Origin: an uncultured Collinsella sp.
GTDB lineage: Bacteria > Actinomycetota > Coriobacteriia > Coriobacteriales > Coriobacteriaceae
Length of the DNA stretch: 64,000 bases
Assembly (NCBI GenBank): GCA_958369225.1
Contig: CATXID010000007.1
Location: 46,012 to 110,011 of the forward strand
Direction: 5' to 3'
Position 1 is the first letter of the stretch. Every line of letters starts with the position of its first letter. The notes beneath the pieces were generated by a model that was given only the letters and a program-made list of their open reading frames with translations, had not been told where the DNA came from and ran no database searches. Of the stretch, positions 26,421-34,469 are shown in pieces. The translations under genes and the position numbers were made by a program.

Positions 26421-26448
26421 GAGGCCCTGGCCAAACGGCCAGGGTCTC
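26421..26448. terminator. Bidirectional terminator between LysR and ABC genes
   Basis: GAGGCCCTGGCC (26421-26432), loop AAAC, GGCCAGGGTCTC (26437-26448). On the minus strand it is followed by GTTTTG, on the plus strand by CTTCTTTTT. It serves the two convergent genes. Confidence 0.8.
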
Positions 26449-26500
26449 ACCACTTCTTTTTAGGCTGCGAGAAAAGACTGCGCGTAGGGGCTGTTTTGAG

Positions 26501-28420
26501 CTACTCCAGCTCAAACGCTCCGGTATAGAGCTGGTAGTAATACCCGCGCTTGGCGATCAGCTCGTCGTGGTTGCCACGCTCGATGATGCGGCCGTGGTCC
26601 AGGCAGATGATCGCGTCGGAGTTGCGCACGGTGGACAGACGGTGCGCGATGACAAACGTCGTGCGGCCCTCCATGAGCTTATCCATGCCCGCCTGCACGA
26701 TGGCCTCGGTGCGGGTGTCGATGGAGCTCGTGGCCTCGTCTAAAATCATTGCCGGCGGATCGGCGACGGCGGCGCGTGCGATCGAAATCAGCTGGCGCTG
26801 GCCCTGCGACAGCTGTGCGCCGTTGCCGGTGAGCATCGTGTCGTAGCCGTCGGGCAGGCGGGTGATAAAGTCGTCCGCGCCCGCGAGCTTTGCCGCCGCG
26901 ATGCACTCCTCGTCGGTGGCGTCCAGGTTGCCGTAACGGATGTTGTCCATCACGGTGCCGGTGAACAGGTTCACGTCCTGCAGCACGACGCCCAGCGAGC
27001 GGCGCAGATCGGCCTTGCGGATCTTGTTGACGTTGATGCCGTCGTAGCGGATCTTGCCGTCGGCGATGTCATAGAAGCGGTTGATGAGGTTGGTGATGGT
27101 CGTCTTACCGGCACCGGTGGCGCCGACAAACGCGACCTTCTGGCCCGGCTTGGCAAACACGGACACGCCGTGCAGCACCTCGTGGTCGGGCGTGTAGCCA
27201 AAGTCGACGTTGTCCATGACCAGGTCGCCGCGCAGCGGCACGTACTCGATCTCGCCGGTTGCGCGGTGCGGATGTTTCCACGCCCACATGCCGGTGTGGT
27301 GGTCGGCCTCCTCGAGCTGCCAGGTATCGGGGTTCACCTGCGTGTTGACGAGCGTCACATAGCCTTCGTCGGTCTCGGGCTCCTCGTCGATGAGCTCAAA
27401 GATGCGGTCGGCGCCGGCGAGGCCCATGACCACGGCGTTGATCTGCTGCGAGATCTGGCCGATCTGTCCGCAGAACTGCTTGGTCATGTTGAGGAACGGC
27501 ACCACGACGGCGATGGACAGCGCCATGCCCGAGATGCTCAGGTTGGGCACGCCCAGTGCCAGGAAAATGCCGCCGGCAAGGGCCACCAGCACGTAGAGCA
27601 GGTTGCCCAGGTTCATAAGGATGGGCATGAGGATGTTGGCGTACATGTTGGCCTTCTGCGAGACCTCGAAGAGCTTTTCGTTGCGCTCGTCAAAATCGGC
27701 CTCGGCGGCAGACTCGTGGCAGAATGCCTTGACGACCTTCTGGCCGTTCATGACTTCCTCGATATGGCCCTCGACCACGCCGAGCTCGGTCTGCTGCGCA
27801 ATAAAGAAACGCGCGGAGTTGGAGCCGAGCAGCTTGGTCATAAAGGTCATAAAGGCAACACCGGCCACAATGACCAGGCACATCCACACGCTGTAGTACA
27901 GCATGATAAAGAACACCGTGACGATGACGATGGTCGTCATGAGCAGGTTGGGCAGCGACTGGCTGATCATCTGGCGCAGCGTGTCGATGTCGTTGGTGTA
28001 GTGGCTCATGATGTCGCCGCGCTGGTGCGTGTCGAAGTAGCGAATCGGCAGGTCCTGCATGCGGTTGAACATCTTCTCGCGCAGCTTCTCGAGTGAGCCC
28101 TGCGTGACGATGGCCATGGCGCGGTTCCAGAACAGTGAGGACAGGATGCCGACGCCGTAGATGCAGGCGAGGGTGGTCACGAGCTGTGCGATCTTGGGCT
28201 GTGCGGCTTCCCAATCGCCCGACTGCCACGATTCGCTAATAATCTGCAGGGCGCTCTGAAGGAAGGTCGCGCCGATGGAGTTGATGATGGCGCAGAGCAC
28301 CACGCCGCCGACGACGAGGGGCAAAAGCACGGGGTAGAAGCCAAAGAGCGTCTTGATGAGGCGCGACATGGTGCCGCCCTTGCGGTTGAGAGCGCGCTCG
28401 GCGGTCGTTGCCTTACTCAT
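26501..28420 (-). CDS. Heterodimeric ABC exporter subunit with canonical ATPase site residues (639 aa)
   Basis: Half-transporter with an N-terminal six-helix membrane domain (about residues 20-330) and an NBD. Motifs are Walker A GATGAGKTT, signature LSQGQRQ, Walker B AMILDEATSSID with catalytic Glu, and switch His in VIAHRLSTV. ATG 28420 has GGAGGCGAG upstream and overlaps the previous gene by eight bases. Its partner at 28413-30227 has an Asp in place of the catalytic Glu, so the two should form an asymmetric exporter of the BmrCD/TM287-288 kind. The MarR regulator at the head of the operon points to drug or lipid-like substrates. A non-standard insertion of about 30 residues (HHTGMWAWKHPHRATGEIEY) precedes the NBD. 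Confidence 0.9.
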   Translation of the reverse strand: MSKATTAERALNRKGGTMSRLIKTLFGFYPVLLPLVVGGVVLCAIINSIGATFLQSALQIISESWQSGDWEAAQPKIAQLVTTLACIYGVGILSSLFWNRAMAIVTQGSLEKLREKMFNRMQDLPIRYFDTHQRGDIMSHYTNDIDTLRQMISQSLPNLLMTTIVIVTVFFIMLYYSVWMCLVIVAGVAFMTFMTKLLGSNSARFFIAQQTELGVVEGHIEEVMNGQKVVKAFCHESAAEADFDERNEKLFEVSQKANMYANILMPILMNLGNLLYVLVALAGGIFLALGVPNLSISGMALSIAVVVPFLNMTKQFCGQIGQISQQINAVVMGLAGADRIFELIDEEPETDEGYVTLVNTQVNPDTWQLEEADHHTGMWAWKHPHRATGEIEYVPLRGDLVMDNVDFGYTPDHEVLHGVSVFAKPGQKVAFVGATGAGKTTITNLINRFYDIADGKIRYDGINVNKIRKADLRRSLGVVLQDVNLFTGTVMDNIRYGNLDATDEECIAAAKLAGADDFITRLPDGYDTMLTGNGAQLSQGQRQLISIARAAVADPPAMILDEATSSIDTRTEAIVQAGMDKLMEGRTTFVIAHRLSTVRNSDAIICLDHGRIIERGNHDELIAKRGYYYQLYTGAFELE

Positions 28421-30227
28421 GTGCCTCGCCTCCTTCCTGGGTCTGGGCTTGCGTTGCGGATGCCTCGGTGTCGGCCTCGACGGCTCCTTCGCCCTCGGCA
28501 GACATCTTGTTTTGCGAGGTAAAGGTCTCGCGGTAGATCTCGCTCGTCTTGAGCAGCTCGTCATGGTTGCCGATCTGCGCGATGCGGCCACCCTCCATGA
28601 CGATGATGCGGTCTGCATCCTGCACGGAGCTAATGCGCTGGGCGATGATGAGCTTGGTCGTGTTGGGCAGATAGCTTGCCAACCCTGCGCGGATCTTGGC
28701 GTCGGTCTTGGTGTCGACGGCGCTGGTGGAGTCGTCCAGGATCAAGATCTTGGGGCGACGCAGCAGGGCACGCGCAATGCACAGGCGCTGCTTCTGACCG
28801 CCGGAAACATTGGAGCCGCCCTGCTCGATCCAGGTGTCGTAGCCCTTGGGGAAGCCGTCGACAAACTCATCGGCGCAGGCCAGATGTGCTGCCTCGCGGA
28901 CTTCCTCGTCGGTGGCGTTCGGGTCGCCCCAGCGCAGGTTCTCGGCGATGGTGCCGCTAAACAGCACGTTTTTCTGCAGCACCATGGCGACCTGGTGGCG
29001 CAGCGCGTCCAGGTCGTAGTCGCGCACGTCCATGCCGCCCACGCGAACGGTGCCTTCGGTGGCGTCGTACAGGCGGGCAATGAGGTTTACGAGCGTGGAC
29101 TTGGCCGAACCGGTGCCGCCGATGATGCCGATGGTCTCGCCGCTCTTAATGTGCAGGTCGATATCGTCGAGCGCCTGGCGCTTCGCATGCGCGGAATACT
29201 TAAAGCTCACGTGGTCAAAGTCGATGGAGCCGTCGGCAACCTCGAGCACGGGCTCGGCGGGATCGGCGATTGTGGGCTCGGCGGCCAGCACCTCGGTAAT
29301 GCGGTGTGCCGATTCGTCGGCCATGGTCACCATGACAAAGATCATCGACAGCTGCATCAGGCTCATAAGGATCTGGAAGCCATAGGTAAAGATCGAGGAG
29401 AGCTGGCCCACGTCGAACAGCGTGCCCTGGCTCGTGATGATGAGCTTGGAGCCCAGGTAGATGATGACGACAAACGCGCCGTTGACGCAGATATTCATCA
29501 TGGGGTTGTTAAAGGCGAGCAGCTTCTCGGCGCGGGTGAAGTCCATCTGGACGTCGCGCGCGGCGGTCGCGAACTTCTCCTTCTCAAAGTCTTCGCGCAC
29601 GTAGCTCTTAACCACGCGCATGCCGGTGACGTTTTCCTCGACGGACTCGTTAAGGGCATCGTACTTGTGGAACACGCGCGAGAAGATGGGGCGCACCTTA
29701 AAGATGATAAAGAACAGTCCAAAGCCCAGCAGCGGAATGATGACCAGGTAGACCATGGCAACGCTGCCGCCCATGATAAATGCCATGGTAAAGGCGAAGA
29801 TCAATACCAGCGGCGCGCGCACGGCGATGCGGATGATCATCATAAAGGCCTGCTGCACGTTGTTGATGTCGGTGGTCAGGCGCGTGACGAGCGAGGAGCT
29901 CGAGAACTCATCGATGTTGGCAAAGCTGAACGTCTGGATCTTGTAGAACAGGTCGTGACGCAGGTTCTTGGCGAAGCCGCAACTCGCATGGCTGCAGGTG
30001 ACGCCGGCAGCGGCACCGAAAGCAAGCGACGTCAGCGCGATGAGCACCAAAAAGCCTGCGGTGGGAAGCATCTCGGCTACGGTGGCGCCGTCTTTGATGG
30101 CGTCGATCAGGTTGGCGGTGATAAATGGAATCAGCATCTCGCAGAGCACCTCGCCAAGTACGAGCAACGGCGTGGCAACGGTGACTTTCATATAGTCGCG
30201 GATGCTGCCCATGAGGGTTTTAATCAT
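28413..30227 (-). CDS. Heterodimeric ABC exporter subunit with degenerate ATPase site (604 aa)
   Basis: Six-helix membrane domain followed by an NBD with Walker A GGTGSAKST (Ala where Gly is usual), signature VSGGQKQR, Walker B ILILDDSTSAVD (Asp instead of the catalytic Glu) and IIAQRISSV, in which Gln replaces the switch His. These three changes mark the non-catalytic member of heterodimeric exporters. ATG 30227 has GGGAGGAA upstream and overlaps the marR stop by eight bases; its own stop overlaps the next start by eight bases, suggesting translational coupling and equal stoichiometry. Confidence 0.9.
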   Translation of the reverse strand: MIKTLMGSIRDYMKVTVATPLLVLGEVLCEMLIPFITANLIDAIKDGATVAEMLPTAGFLVLIALTSLAFGAAAGVTCSHASCGFAKNLRHDLFYKIQTFSFANIDEFSSSSLVTRLTTDINNVQQAFMMIIRIAVRAPLVLIFAFTMAFIMGGSVAMVYLVIIPLLGFGLFFIIFKVRPIFSRVFHKYDALNESVEENVTGMRVVKSYVREDFEKEKFATAARDVQMDFTRAEKLLAFNNPMMNICVNGAFVVIIYLGSKLIITSQGTLFDVGQLSSIFTYGFQILMSLMQLSMIFVMVTMADESAHRITEVLAAEPTIADPAEPVLEVADGSIDFDHVSFKYSAHAKRQALDDIDLHIKSGETIGIIGGTGSAKSTLVNLIARLYDATEGTVRVGGMDVRDYDLDALRHQVAMVLQKNVLFSGTIAENLRWGDPNATDEEVREAAHLACADEFVDGFPKGYDTWIEQGGSNVSGGQKQRLCIARALLRRPKILILDDSTSAVDTKTDAKIRAGLASYLPNTTKLIIAQRISSVQDADRIIVMEGGRIAQIGNHDELLKTSEIYRETFTSQNKMSAEGEGAVEADTEASATQAQTQEGGEAHE

Positions 30228-30723
30228 CCAGTTCCTCCCAAGTTTTGCGGATTTTCTCGAGCATTTCGGCGAGCTGCTCACGCTCGTCGTGGGTGAGGGC
30301 GCTAAAGGCCTGCTCTCTAAAGCGAATGCGGGCGGCCTGGTCGATGCGGGCGTTTTCCCGGCCGGTTTCGGTCAGGCGAATGGTGAGTTGCCGTCGATCC
30401 TTGGGGTTACGGCTGCGCTCAATGAGGCCGTTGACCTCGAGCTTGGACAGGATCTCGGAAAGCGACCCCGGCTTGAGGTCAAAGTGCATGCCGAGTTCCT
30501 GCTGCGACATCTCGCCGCCGGGCTGCTTGGCCAGCAGGCAGATGATGGGCGCCTTGCCGGATACGCCTCCGCCATGAAAGTGCATGTAATGGCCGCAAAA
30601 GCCCAGACCGCTCAGGATGCACTTGGCGAGTTTGTCTTCGGCGCTGACCGCTTCGGGTATGTCTACCGGTTGCGACGGGTCACCGCCGGGCTCATGCGGA
30701 AGGACGAGTGGTTCAACACACAT
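30220..30723 (-). CDS. MarR-family regulator of the ABC exporter operon (167 aa)
   Basis: A winged helix-turn-helix protein: KAPIICLLAKQPGGEMSQQE LGMHFDLKPGSLSEILSKLEVNGLIERSRNPKDRRQLTIRLTETG is the MarR DNA-binding core with the wing DRRQLTI. About 40 extra residues precede it, including GFCGHYMHFHGGG. It is the first gene of a three-gene operon with the exporter pair. A long inverted repeat lies just upstream, so autoregulation with relief by a ligand is likely. The start is ATG 30723, with AAGGAG twelve bases upstream. Confidence 0.9.
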   Translation of the reverse strand: MCVEPLVLPHEPGGDPSQPVDIPEAVSAEDKLAKCILSGLGFCGHYMHFHGGGVSGKAPIICLLAKQPGGEMSQQELGMHFDLKPGSLSEILSKLEVNGLIERSRNPKDRRQLTIRLTETGRENARIDQAARIRFREQAFSALTHDEREQLAEMLEKIRKTWEELDD

Positions 30724-30744
30724 ATCTAAGCTTCGCTCCTTTCC

Positions 30745-30780
30745 TTAGTTAGGTAGAGAAATTGTTTTGTGCCTAACTAA
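30745..30780 (-). promoter_or_regulatory. Candidate MarR operator/promoter
   Basis: TTAGTTAGG (30745-30753) and CCTAACTAA (30772-30780) are perfect inverted copies 18 bases apart. On the minus strand they coincide with a possible -35 (TTAGGC) and -10 (TAACTA). The position, about 22-57 bases before the marR start, fits an autoregulatory site. Confidence 0.65.
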
Positions 30781-30821
30781 TTTAGGAGCGTGAGAAAACA
30801 ATGTCAAGGTACCAAACTAGT

Positions 30822-30963
30822 GGTTACGCGGTTTTACCAAACCGCGTAACGGCTCGACGCTGCAAACCCGCCAGAGCGGCAATCTGCCTTTCAACTTCAG
30901 CGGCATGACCAGAAGGTCAATGCCGCTTCGCTTCAAGGCACCTTGCTCGCTCTGGCGGGTTTT
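30822..30963 (+). repeat. Structured element, copy A
   Basis: The plan is shared with 37810, 43788 and 59347. A 5' hairpin GTTACGCGG...CCGCGTAAC (30823-30850) is followed by the constant GGCTCGACGCTGC, then an outer stem CCCGCCAGAGCG with CGCTCTGGCGGG, inner CAATCTG/CACCTTG, and an apical hairpin GCGGCATGACC-AGAA-GGTCAATGCCGC. It ends six bases before the insertion sequence. Here, unlike the other copies, no plus-strand gene ends directly upstream. Confidence 0.75.
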
Positions 30964-31000
30964 CGCTCATATGACCCAATCCGCTGTCAAGAGCCACAAT

Positions 31001-31036
31001 GGCCCCGCCGACCGCTTGCAATCGGTCGGCGGGGCC
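31001..31036 (-). ncRNA. Strong hairpin in the non-coding end of the IS, candidate bridge-RNA region
   Basis: GGCCCCGCCGACCG (31001-31014) and CGGTCGGCGGGGCC (31023-31036) form a perfect 14-bp stem with an eight-base loop. It lies in the 260 bp between the transposase stop (31245) and the IS end. IS110-family elements encode a bridge RNA in a non-coding end, and in IS1111-group members it is on the downstream side, as here. Which part is transcribed, and the target/donor guide loops, cannot be read without related copies. Confidence 0.35.
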
Positions 31037-31244
31037 TGCCGTTAACCCGTCCCGGTCCGCCCCGGCATGTCGTCGACGCCTTCGGCTCAGTCTCATATCC
31101 GCGGATACCGTTCTGTCGGCCCGCACTCCATTCCTTCGGCGGGGTTCCCCAAGTCTGTCGAGGCGCATGCGGAGGGCTCCGCGCGCACAGCGAAATAGGG
31201 GGTATCCCCGAAGGCCGCCCGGCTCGCCGGGACGGGGGCTATGT

Positions 31245-32365
31245 CTATTCGGTTGCCTCCCGGCACATCGCGCCGAGGGCCCACAGCCACCTCACGAGCT
31301 CGGCCGCGGTGGCCGCGTTGGCCTTCGCCGCGGGCATGCCGCGGGCGAGCATCCCCTCGCGCCGCCGCAGGAGCCGCTCGGACCCCTTCCTCCCGTGCAT
31401 CCTTATCTCGAGGGGCACGCCCGTGTCCCTCGGCATGAGCTTCGGCTGGTGCCGTGCCGCGGCGTAGCACCATGAGCCCTCAACGGCCAGCTTCCTCACG
31501 AGCGCGTTGCCCGCGCCGCTGACGCCTCCGAGCCGCACGGAGTCGCCACTCGACCTCTGGCTCGGCGCGAGGCCGAAATAGGCCGTGACCTGCCTTCCGG
31601 AACGGAACCTCGTGAAGTCGCCGACCTCGGCCGAGAAGGCCGCGGCCAGCGCGAAGGCGCAGCCCTTGATCGACTGGAGGGCGGCCGCCTCCGCGGCGAC
31701 CGGGCTGGCATCCACGGCTGCCCTGTACTCGGAGAGCAGGTCCGCCCGGGCCTCCGCCGCGGCCTCGACCTCGTTCCTCAGGGCGGCGAGCGTCCGAACC
31801 CCGCCATCGTCCTCGGGCCTGACCTTGTCGAGCCACCTCAGGAAGTCGTAGGTCCAGTACTTCCTCGGGTTGCCGGCGGGCGTGGTGCCGCCGTAGACGA
31901 ACCCCCGCCTTGCGAGGAAGGCGAGCAGCCGCTGCTTGGCGGTCGCCAGGCGCGCGGTCGCCCCGTCGTAGGCGCCGGCGAGGTCCCTGATGCCCTCGAC
32001 CTCGGGGGAGGGGACCCATACGGGGGAGATGTCGTGGGCGAGTATCGCCTTGGCCATCCTGGCGGCGTCGTTCCTGTCGTTCTTGGAGGCCGAGTCGGCG
32101 GCCGACCTGGGGATCTTCGGGACCGCGGCGGCGACGCACTCGACGCCGAGCCCGGCGAGCTCCCTTTGCGGGGCGAAGCCGAGGTAGCCGCTCTCGTAGG
32201 CCGCGAGCGACGGCCCGGGAAGCCCGACATCCACTCCGCGACCTCGCCCCAGGGGCTGCCGGGGAACCTCCTCGTCACGGCCTCGCCGGTGTCCGCGTCG
32301 AGGGCGCAGACGGTGGTCGACCTCAGGTGGACGTCCATCCCGAACGCGGTAGAATACTTTGGCAT
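31245..32365 (-). pseudogene. IS110-family transposase with a frameshift
   Basis: The intact N-terminus MPKYSTAFGMDVHLRSTTV (first catalytic Asp in GMDVH) starts at ATG 32365 with GGGAGG upstream and runs about 50 residues to WMSGFPG. The reading then continues in a different frame from about 32220 as PSLAAYESGYLGF, through SKNDRNDAARMAKA (DEDD RuvC-like motif) to the C-terminal Transposase_20 region (ALQSIKGCAFALA, FTRFRSGRQVTAYFGLAPS, with the Ser region GAGNAL). One base seems missing at 32211-32220 in a C/G run. Without programmed frameshifting the product is dead. The total coding length, about 373 codons, is near the family norm. Confidence 0.8.
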
Positions 32366-32541
32366 GGGAGCCTCCCAACCTCGTTGCGGCGCGGCTGCGC
32401 CTATGGCACTTCAACATCATTGTCGCAGCCCCGACCCGCGGTCACGAGCGGGGGCTCCTGTCTTTTTAGTGCCCTCGGATTGGGTCATAGTGTCTGTCCG
32501 TCCTCAACATGTGATTCCGCCACGGTCCGCTTCGGTGCATG

Positions 32542-32572
32542 TGATCCCTTGGGGACGGAGGAAAAGGGATCA
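32542..32572. repeat. REP-like palindrome, TGATCC...GGATCA family
   Basis: TGATCCCTT pairs with AAGGGATCA around a GGGGACGGAGGAA loop, 31 bp in all. It lies between the IS and the pyridoxal kinase gene. A copy of identical length is inside the peptidase gene at 42225-42255 (26 of 31 identical). The rest of the gap, 32490-32692, probably holds the kinase promoter, for example TACACT at about 32642. Confidence 0.7.
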
Positions 32573-32692
32573 TTTTCCGAAGCCTTTCCGCAACAATGCG
32601 CTCTTCGCGACCGTAGCGACCGCTCGCAACGTCCCCTGCGCTACACTTAGTCGCACTATGGCGCCGTCGCGCCCGACCCAAGGGGGACACTC

Positions 32693-33517
32693 ATGAAGAA
32701 TACTCAGCTGCTGCTGATTAACGATATGTGCGGCTACGGCAAGGTCGCGCTTTCCGCCATGCTGCCGGTGCTATCGCACATGGGTTACCGTATCCATAAC
32801 CTGCCGACGGCGCTCGTTTCCGACACGCTCAACTATCCCAAGTTCTACATCCATGACACCACCGAGTACGTGCGCCAAAGCCTCGCTATCTGGGAGGAGC
32901 TCGGCTTTGAGTTCGATGCCATCTCGACCGGCTTTATCGTGACCGAGGAAGAGACGCGCATCATCTCGGACTTTTGCCACCGCCGTGCGCAAAAGGGCAC
33001 CAAGGTGTTCGTCGACCCCATCATGGGCGACAACGGTAAGCTCTACGCCGGCGTGCCCGAGTCCACGATTGGCCTTATGCGGCACCTGCTGGAGTGCGCA
33101 GACTACGCGGTACCCAACTATACTGAGGCGTGCCTGCTTGCCGATAGGCCTATCGCCGAGCAAATTACGCCCGATGAGGCCCGTGACCTTGTGGACGCCG
33201 TGCGCGAGCTGGGTGCCAAATCTGTGGTCATTACGAGCGCCGTTGTCAATGGCACGAACGCGGTTATCGGTTACGACCATGTGGCGGGGGAGTACTTTAC
33301 GATTCCCTTTGAGCTCATTCCGGTCTATTTCCCGGGCACGGGTGACACGTTTTCGGCGGTGCTCGTCGGCCGCGTTATGGCGGGTTGGAGTCTGCAGCGC
33401 GCGACGTCCGATGCCATGCGTGTGGTGGCTGAGCTTATCGAGCGCAATGCCGACCAAGAGGACAAGTCGGCTGGCCTTCCCATCGAGGCCTGCCTGGATG
33501 TGGTTGACCATGAGTAA
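32693..33517 (+). CDS. Pyridoxal/pyridoxamine kinase, PdxY/PdxK-like (274 aa)
   Basis: Ribokinase-superfamily B6 salvage kinase. The N-terminus LLINDMCGYGKVAL corresponds to the substrate-binding S..GYG loop. LPTALVSDTLNY, VFVDPIMGDNGKLY, VPNYTEACLL and the anion-hole motif FPGTGDTFSAVLVG with catalytic Asp (GTGD) follow. It phosphorylates pyridoxal-type vitamers to make PLP. The PdxY family length is about 280. ATG 32693 has AGGGGGA upstream. The stop overlaps the next gene's start by eight bases. Confidence 0.85.
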   Translation: MKNTQLLLINDMCGYGKVALSAMLPVLSHMGYRIHNLPTALVSDTLNYPKFYIHDTTEYVRQSLAIWEELGFEFDAISTGFIVTEEETRIISDFCHRRAQKGTKVFVDPIMGDNGKLYAGVPESTIGLMRHLLECADYAVPNYTEACLLADRPIAEQITPDEARDLVDAVRELGAKSVVITSAVVNGTNAVIGYDHVAGEYFTIPFELIPVYFPGTGDTFSAVLVGRVMAGWSLQRATSDAMRVVAELIERNADQEDKSAGLPIEACLDVVDHE

Positions 33518-33839
33518 TGCTGGCGAGGGCGGCATCAAGCCTGCGGGCGAGAACAAGCCGCTCGGCGCGCCGCGTGGCAAGCGTCCGCGTATCCGCGTGA
33601 GCTGCGTGGACCAGCTGGGTGCGTGCCGCTGCCACCATGGTCACAAGCCGGGCGACGTTTTTGACTTCGACCGAGACCGCGGCAAGATGTGCGCCATGGC
33701 CTGCCATGTGGGCTTTCCCTATATCGATATCCTGCGCTATGGCGGAACCGTGCCTGGCAACGAGCCCGGTACGGCAAAGTTCTGCTGCCCCGAGGTCGAT
33801 ACGCTGAACGTCTGGCTTGCCGAGATCGTCGACGAGTAG
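33510..33839 (+). CDS. Small Cys-rich conserved protein, TIGR04076-like (109 aa)
   Basis: Function unknown. A basic N-terminus (KPLGAPRGKRPRI) is followed by VSCVDQLGACRCHHGHKPGD, then RGKMCAMACHVGFPYIDILRYGG and a terminal FCCPEVDTLNVWLAEI. The pattern C...GH..GD...CxxAxHxxFPYI..LRYGG....CPD matches the TIGR04076 family of uncharacterised proteins. Eight cysteines and several histidines suggest metal or cofactor binding. ATG 33510 lies within the end of the B6 kinase gene (8-nt overlap), so the two are translationally coupled. Confidence 0.75.
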   Translation: MSNAGEGGIKPAGENKPLGAPRGKRPRIRVSCVDQLGACRCHHGHKPGDVFDFDRDRGKMCAMACHVGFPYIDILRYGGTVPGNEPGTAKFCCPEVDTLNVWLAEIVDE

Positions 33840-33841
33840 TC

Positions 33842-33934
33842 GAGCGTGGATTTTCTCCCGTTTAGAGCGTATTTGAGCGCTCAAAGTGGGAGATTGTCCA
33901 CGCTCAATTTGTATGCGGGAGATTATCCACGCTC
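33842..33934. repeat. Hairpin with a duplicated right arm
   Basis: GAGCGTGGATTTTCTCCC (33842-33859) pairs with GGGAGATTGTCCACGCTC (33888-33905); a second copy of the right arm, GGGAGATTATCCACGCTC, follows at 33917-33934. Between the first arms is TTTGAGCGCTCAAA. It begins two bases after the stop of the Cys-rich gene and precedes the convergent phosphatase gene. The two right arms could compete for one left arm. Confidence 0.7.
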
Positions 33935-33971
33935 ATTTCGCGCCGAAGACGTGGCCCGCGACCTCGCTTGC

Positions 33972-34418
33972 CTACAGCTGCTCGAGCATAGCGGTACAAC
34001 CGGCGAGCACGTCGCGGTAGGTGGCATCGAAGTTGCCGGTGTACCAGGGGTCGGCCACGTCGCCGGGGCGCTCGGTCCAATCGAGCAGGCGCGAGATCTT
34101 GCCGTCGGGGTCGTCGCCAAAGATGCGACGCAGGCCACGGGCGTTCTCGGCATCCATATAGACAATGTGATCCCAGTCGCCATACTCCGCGCGACGTACC
34201 TGACGTGCGCGATGTGCAACGACGGGAATCCCAACCTCGCGTAGCTTGGCAACGGTACCGTGATGCGGCGGGTTGCCGATCTCCTCGGTCGAGGTCGCGG
34301 CAGAATCAATGACAAACTCGCCCGCGCGCCCGGCGCGGTGCACCAGCTCGGTAAACACCGACTCGGCCATCGTCGAGCGGCAGATATTCCCATGGCAGAT
34401 AAACAGTACGCATTGCAT
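33972..34418 (-). CDS. Low-molecular-weight protein-tyrosine phosphatase (148 aa)
   Basis: The catalytic P-loop is right at the N-terminus: MQCVLFICHGNICRSTMAES with Cys8 and Arg14 (CX5R), and the general-acid Asp is in VADPWYTGN. ARQV, then HIVYMD follow as in the family. Substrates in bacteria include tyrosine kinases or unknown proteins. ATG 34418 has AAAGGAAA upstream; the longer frame to 34463 would add 15 residues ahead of the strand that holds the P-loop and is unlikely. Downstream of the MFS gene on the same strand, 51-nt gap. Confidence 0.9.
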   Translation of the reverse strand: MQCVLFICHGNICRSTMAESVFTELVHRAGRAGEFVIDSAATSTEEIGNPPHHGTVAKLREVGIPVVAHRARQVRRAEYGDWDHIVYMDAENARGLRRIFGDDPDGKISRLLDWTERPGDVADPWYTGNFDATYRDVLAGCTAMLEQL

Positions 34419-34469
34419 ATGCGGTTTCCTTTCGATCGCCGTCATCAAGCTCGAGTATCTCATCTACGC

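Larger units (their letters stand above)
30970..32489. mobile_element. IS110/IS1111-type insertion sequence (about 1.52 kb)
   Basis: The ends carry perfect inverted TATGACCCAATCCG (30970-30983) and CGGATTGGGTCATA (32476-32489). The element contains one transposase gene on the minus strand (frameshifted), about 110 bp before it, and an unusually long 260-bp non-coding segment after it with a strong hairpin. Short terminal or subterminal inverted repeats favour the IS1111 group over IS110 proper. No target duplication is apparent, as expected for the family. Exact ends are inferred only from the inverted repeat. Confidence 0.75.

Noticed and set aside
28353..30296. Long plus-strand frame opposite the ABC exporter genes
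   Set aside because: Shadow; both exporter subunits have full NBD motifs.
31245..32420. A single intact 391-codon transposase frame
   Set aside because: Its first 65 codons do not match the family; the true N-terminus (MPKYSTAFGMDVH) lies in another frame, so the gene is frameshifted.
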